A stretch of DNA of 64,000 nt from Amphibalanus amphitrite (lineage: Eukaryota > Arthropoda > Thecostraca > Balanomorpha > Balanidae). The notes beneath the pieces were generated by a model. The model did not search any database. It saw only the letters and a list, made by a program, of their open reading frames with translations, and was not told where the DNA came from. The translations under genes and the position numbers were made by a program. Positions 60,773 to 64,000 of this stretch are shown piece by piece. The number at the start of each line of letters is the position of its first letter. Position 1 is the stretch's first letter. The stretch lies in NCBI RefSeq assembly GCF_019059575.1, contig NW_024882988.1, positions 90,797 through 154,796 on the forward strand, written 5' to 3'.

Positions 60773-60962
60773 GATCAATGCATGAATTGGGAATGTCACA
60801 GCATACGAGTAGGCATTAATTCACTAATCTGTATTAAAATGCACATTATAGAGTCAGCAGTAGCGCCGCCACATCCGCGGAGCGAGTGGCAGCGGCAGCG
60901 GTTTGCTGTTCAGGTCATGGGGTGTCAGAAGCGCTGCTGCACCGGTGGAAGGTCACGGGGTG

Positions 60963-61194
60963 TCAGGAGCGCTGCTGCACCGGTGGACTGAACTGAGACA
61001 CAGGGTGGGCCGCGCTCCTGATTGGCCCGTGCGCCAGGCTGACGCTCCTGGCCGGCCCGTGGGTCTGGGCGACGCTCCCGTGGGTCTGGGCGACGCTCCT
61101 GACCGGCCCGTGCCCCGGAGCGGCCGGCTGTCGCGCAAGGGGACTGCCGCGCACAGAGGCATCCGATGACACCGATGTCATCGAGCCCATCGAC
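60963..61194 (-). other. Terminal exon of the minus-strand gene with short peptide repeats
   Basis: On the minus strand the acceptor GATGCTCCTAG precedes 61194 and TGA ends the frame at 60963. The DNA has 20- to 45-bp tandem repeats that keep frame and give RSVAQTHG, SVAQTHGPA and RSVSLAHGPI. Confidence 0.72.
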
Positions 61195-62481
61195 CTAGGA
61201 GCATCACAACCATGAGCACCGCGTTAAATGTCGCGGAATAAACCTTATAAGCCAGGGGTCTACCAGCCTCGGTCTGCGTGACGAATCCGCACCACGAATA
61301 TCAGTCAAGATCGAAACACACTTTTGCCATTTTAGTGATCTGCTAAAGAGCCAGGTTTTACTTGTGACACAGGGAAGTACAACTCCGCTTTGACAATTAA
61401 ATGCATATTGCATTTATGACCCTGTGTCTATAAATGCTGGTGATTGTTGTTATTCTTGTAGGCTCCATCCAGCGAGCCAAAAAAAAAATGTTGACATTCG
61501 CTTCCCATCACTCTCCCTCTCCCTCTCCCTCTTCCTCTTCCTCCTCCTCTTCATCTTCCACTTCCTATTCCTCTCCCTCTCCCTCTCCCTCTCCCTCTCC
61601 CTCTCCCTCTCCCTCTCCCTCTCCCGCTTCCTCTCCCTCTCCCTCTCCGTCTCCGTCTCCGTCTCCCTCTCCCTCTCTGCTCACCGTAGGTCCTCGGCGT
61701 CGCCGAACGGTAGCGGCCTGCTCTGGGACGAGGCTGAACTGGTGGAGCTCTGGCGAGACACGACCGTCAGCTTTTTGGGCCGGCGCAGCTCCACCTCTGC
61801 CGCCTCCGCCTGACATGGCACACCAGCCCAGGTCAGCCACTGTCTGCTAGTCCGTCTACATGGCAGACTGTGACGGTCGCTGTCCTCGCTGTCTGTCTGC
61901 CTGTCAATCTATTTGTAGGGATGTTTCTTTGTGTGCGAATGCCTCCTCACTTCTATATCAAGCGAACATAGACTTATTTAGCATTGTGCTTGCTCCGAGT
62001 AAACTGGGGAAAGCCATCCTAAGTAAGCTTGGTAGGTATAATTACATGCCACCGGTGCCTTTCTAGGCTTCCTGGACACTGGTGGCAACGCCGGCAACGG
62101 AGAGCCAGACTTACTAAGGTACGTGTAAACTTAATGTTCCGCTCTTTTTAGTTCCCTGGCTAGTATTCGCTTCATCATAATGTTGACTTAATAATGATGT
62201 TGATTCAGTGAGCACCCGTAAGTGCTCTCTGAACTTGGTAAGCACACACACACCGGCAGACGGTGAGCTCTGACGCCACCTCTCACCTCGCAGGTGACGA
62301 CGGCGCCGCCACCTAGTGGAGAGCGGCGCCGCTGCAGCTCCGTCAGCAGTTCAGCAAACTCGCGCTGCAGGCGCGCCGCGTGCTGCCGGTCCTCACACAG
62401 CTCCTGTTCCGAGTCGTCGGCGGTGGATGTCGCTCGTAACGCCTGCAGCTGACTCTGCACCCCACTCAGCCGCTCCTGCAG
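60963..62481 (-). CDS. C-terminal part of a coiled-coil, Ser-rich protein, exons 62481-62287, 61809-61685, 61194-60963
   Basis: Three minus-strand exons join in phases 0-0, 0-2 and 2-stop with good splice sites, giving 183 residues that continue beyond the window 5' end. Exon one is a charged, Leu-rich coiled coil (LQERLSGVQSQLQALRA ... LQREFAELLTELQRR). Exon two starts AEAAEVELRRPKKLTVVSRQ and becomes Ser-rich (SSTSSASSQS), resembling a phosphorylated regulatory region. Exon three begins SMGSMTSVSSDASVRGSP and contains repeats of the type RSVAQTHG, then ends VSQFSPPVQQRS. Such tails occur in cytoskeletal or trafficking scaffold proteins, but I do not recognise the family. It is convergent with the chitin-binding protein gene. 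Confidence 0.75.
61195..61684 (-). other. Intron of the minus-strand gene with (CTCCCT)n tract
   Basis: Plus-strand positions about 61510-61680 are a near-continuous CTCCCT/CTC repeat with a few CTCCGT units. On the transcribed strand it is purine-rich GAGGGA and begins right after the donor. Reading it as a plus-strand pyrimidine tract creates a false acceptor at 61688. Confidence 0.8.
61685..61809 (-). other. Ser-rich exon of the minus-strand gene
   Basis: On the minus strand the acceptor GCCATGTCAG precedes 61809 and the donor GTGAGC follows 61685. It enters in phase 0 and leaves in phase 2, and the split codon becomes Arg with the first base of the next exon. Confidence 0.75.
61810..62286 (-). 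other. Intron of the minus-strand gene
   Basis: A 477-base intron. A plus-strand segment at 62067-62118 looks exon-like but is not supported on either strand as part of a gene. Confidence 0.65.
62287..62481 (-). other. Coiled-coil exon of the minus-strand gene
   Basis: On the minus strand the acceptor TGTCGACAG precedes 62481 and the donor GTGAGA follows 62287. It is 65 codons in phase 0 at both ends, so it could be skipped without a frameshift. Confidence 0.78.
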
Positions 62482-63450
62482 CTGTCGACAGCACAGAGTG
62501 ACCCGTCAGAGCGCGTCAGAAACTAGACAGGCCCGGTATTTAGTAAACATTTTAGTAAACCCTAACCATCATATACCTAAATTTTACTGAAAGCTAAAAC
62601 GGCCCAGAAAAGGTCCCAGAAGGCAGAAAGAGATCCAGATGCGGTGAAAATATTTATAAAAAAAAAACGTTAGAGGCTGTAGAAGTACTGAAAAAAAATG
62701 TGTGGGTATAGACGCCAGACGGTCTTCGTCGAACCATCTTTGTTTTCTTAGTGCCAGCGTGCAGAAGCTTGTAATAAAGAAAAATATTCTTGTCTTTAGT
62801 GTCAGCATAAACAATTTGAGATGCAGAAATAGGTGCCCATGTATAGTATAAGTAGTGACAGCGGAGAGGAGTAGCAAGCCGCTCCGTGACCTCTTCGACT
62901 CTTCTGTATCGACCGGGCCGCTTTCGTCCCAAATGTTTTTCTTTCTCGGACGTCCCCCTCCTTCAGCCGTGCCGAACCGCACTACAGTTCTGGAGTGTTT
63001 TCCCAAGCCTGCCCCGTCGGCGGCTGAGGGATCTGGCACTCCTCTCTGGCTCTCTAAAACCTTTTCCAGAGCCCCCGCCAAAAAATAGCGACCGAAGTGA
63101 GTCGCTATAACCTTTACCTAACGGTGCCTCCAGAAGATGACGCCGAAGCGTTATCGTTTCAAATCGTCTCCAGCATGGAAATGAGTCCTATAATTGACCA
63201 TTGTATTATACTCGAGTCTCGAATTTACATTTGATGGATAATGGGTTGCAACACCAGGCATTATGATTTATGAATATTTATCTAGTAAGTATTTCGTAGA
63301 TGAACCTCTAAAATAGCTCTTTCAGCCATTTATGTACGGATCCAGAAAGAGGGTCCTATAAAAGACTGCTGATGAGATTCTTCCTAATCAGTTTCTCAAC
63401 ATTTTTAGTCTGTTTTGTTGTAAGCACTGTTTTGAGAGACATGCTTAAAC

Positions 63451-63603
63451 ATATAATCAAGAAAAGTAGCCTTACTCTCGTAATTAACATAAAAAACTTA
63501 AGAAAAGGCCTGATAATTCTGAGGAGCTCCTCAAAATTATCAGACCTTTTCTTACAATTGTATGTTAAAATTGTCTGAGTAAGGCTACTTTACTTAATTA
63601 TAT
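63451..63603. mobile_element. Foldback MITE
   Basis: Both halves pair imperfectly over about 70 bases (AAGTAGCCTTACT and AGTAAGGCTACTT; AAGAAAAGGCCTGATAATT and AATTATCAGACCTTTTCTT) around GAGGAGCTCCTC. AT-rich, non-coding. Confidence 0.75.
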
Positions 63604-63845
63604 CTCAAAATTATTGTCAAATTGGGCTTTATTACAAATTATCAAATCCTCTCTCCTTATAATTATTTTTTTTTTGTTTTTGCACGGGGTGAAAAACGAC
63701 TAAATCTGACGCATACGGTTGCGTCAATCGTTGATAGCCCCCCCCCCCCCAATGGATCGGTCATTGCATCCATTCTGCAGCATTACAAACTGATCCCGTG
63801 TTAGTGTATAGACTGGGGCTATGTTGCTCGCCGGCCGCGCTACCG

Positions 63846-64000
63846 ACTGACTTCGTGTGTTGACCTGGCCGGGACGCCCACTGACCTCGTGTGTTGACCT
63901 GGCCGGGTCGCCCACTGACCTCGTGTGTTGACCTGGTCGGGTCGCTCACTGACCTCGTGTGTTGACCTGGCCGGGTCACCTACTGACCTCGTGTGTTGAC
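63846..64000. repeat. 34-bp minisatellite running off the window
   Basis: ACTGAC starts at 63846, 63880, 63914, 63948 and 63982, a constant 34-bp period. The unit contains CGTGTGTTGACCTGGCCGGG. Each copy has a TGACC on either side of CTCGTGTGT. The array continues past the edge. Confidence 0.93.

Larger units (their letters stand above)
62482..64000. other. Right end of the window, no complete gene
   Basis: Upstream of the minus-strand gene as seen here. It holds one exon-like open stretch without good splice sites (about 62850-63090, minus), a foldback repeat and a minisatellite. Further 5' exons of the minus-strand gene may lie here or beyond the edge. Confidence 0.5.

Noticed and set aside
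61690..61813. Plus-strand exon reading LLWDEAELVELWRDTTVSFLG after a long pyrimidine tract
   Set aside because: The same DNA on the minus strand gives a Ser-rich exon with acceptor, donor and phase that fit two other minus-strand exons; the plus reading has no partner exons.
62067..62118. Plus-strand mini-exon FLDTGGNAGNGEPDLLR with acceptor-like and donor-like edges
   Set aside because: No neighbouring plus-strand exon matches its phase, and it lies in an intron of the minus-strand gene.
62850..63090. Minus-strand open stretch ALEKVLESQRGVPDP ... RPRKKNIWDESGPVDTEE
   Set aside because: Composition looks protein-like and it could be a further 5' exon, but I found no convincing acceptor or donor around it.

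Overview
This window is arthropod nuclear DNA, most likely from a crustacean. It has GT-AG introns, GC-rich coding exons in AT-richer non-coding DNA, an arthropod calcitonin-like diuretic hormone (DH31) precursor, a peritrophin-type chitin-binding cuticle protein, an Inr+DPE core promoter of the fly type, and many short inverted-repeat transposons. I cannot name the species. No operon, phage, CRISPR array, rRNA or recognisable tRNA was seen. All gene models were built by hand from splice sites and reading-frame phase.

Layout. (1) 41-4455 (+): the last three exons of a DH31 precursor, ending in a 31-residue amidated peptide. (2) 4456-16801: intergenic DNA made largely of repeat elements. (3) 16804-about 40150 (+): a seven-exon gene for a secreted low-complexity protein of 2067 residues (Gly/His-rich, then Gln/Pro/Tyr-rich with a recurring Y-x-x-P-R-P-E-D-I-I-S type unit, then a long acidic/Ser-rich part). 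Its signal peptide is split by a 13.2 kb first intron that carries a hAT-type element with a second TTAA-type element inside it. (4) 40160-52928: repeat-rich DNA with a TATA-driven, apparently non-coding exon at about 42513-42629. (5) 52990-58204 (+): a two-exon gene for a 942-residue secreted protein with one CBM14 domain (CPAP1-like) between Gln-rich and Gly/Pro-rich arms. (6) 60963-62481 (-): the last three exons of a coiled-coil, Ser-rich protein, convergent with gene 5. (7) 62482-64000: a foldback repeat and a 34-bp minisatellite cut by the window edge.

Genes 3 and 5 both encode secreted proteins with pure CAG-coded Gln runs and repeated Gln/Pro/Gly blocks, and one binds chitin. They look like neighbouring extracellular-matrix or cuticle genes; that link is inference. 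DH31 is a hormone gene with no evident functional tie to them. The mobile DNA is rich and often structurally complete: hAT-type elements with perfect 8-bp target duplications, three TTAA-flanked pairs with TTAAAGG termini, and a CCCTCGCCGG-ended family loaded with AGGTCA motifs.
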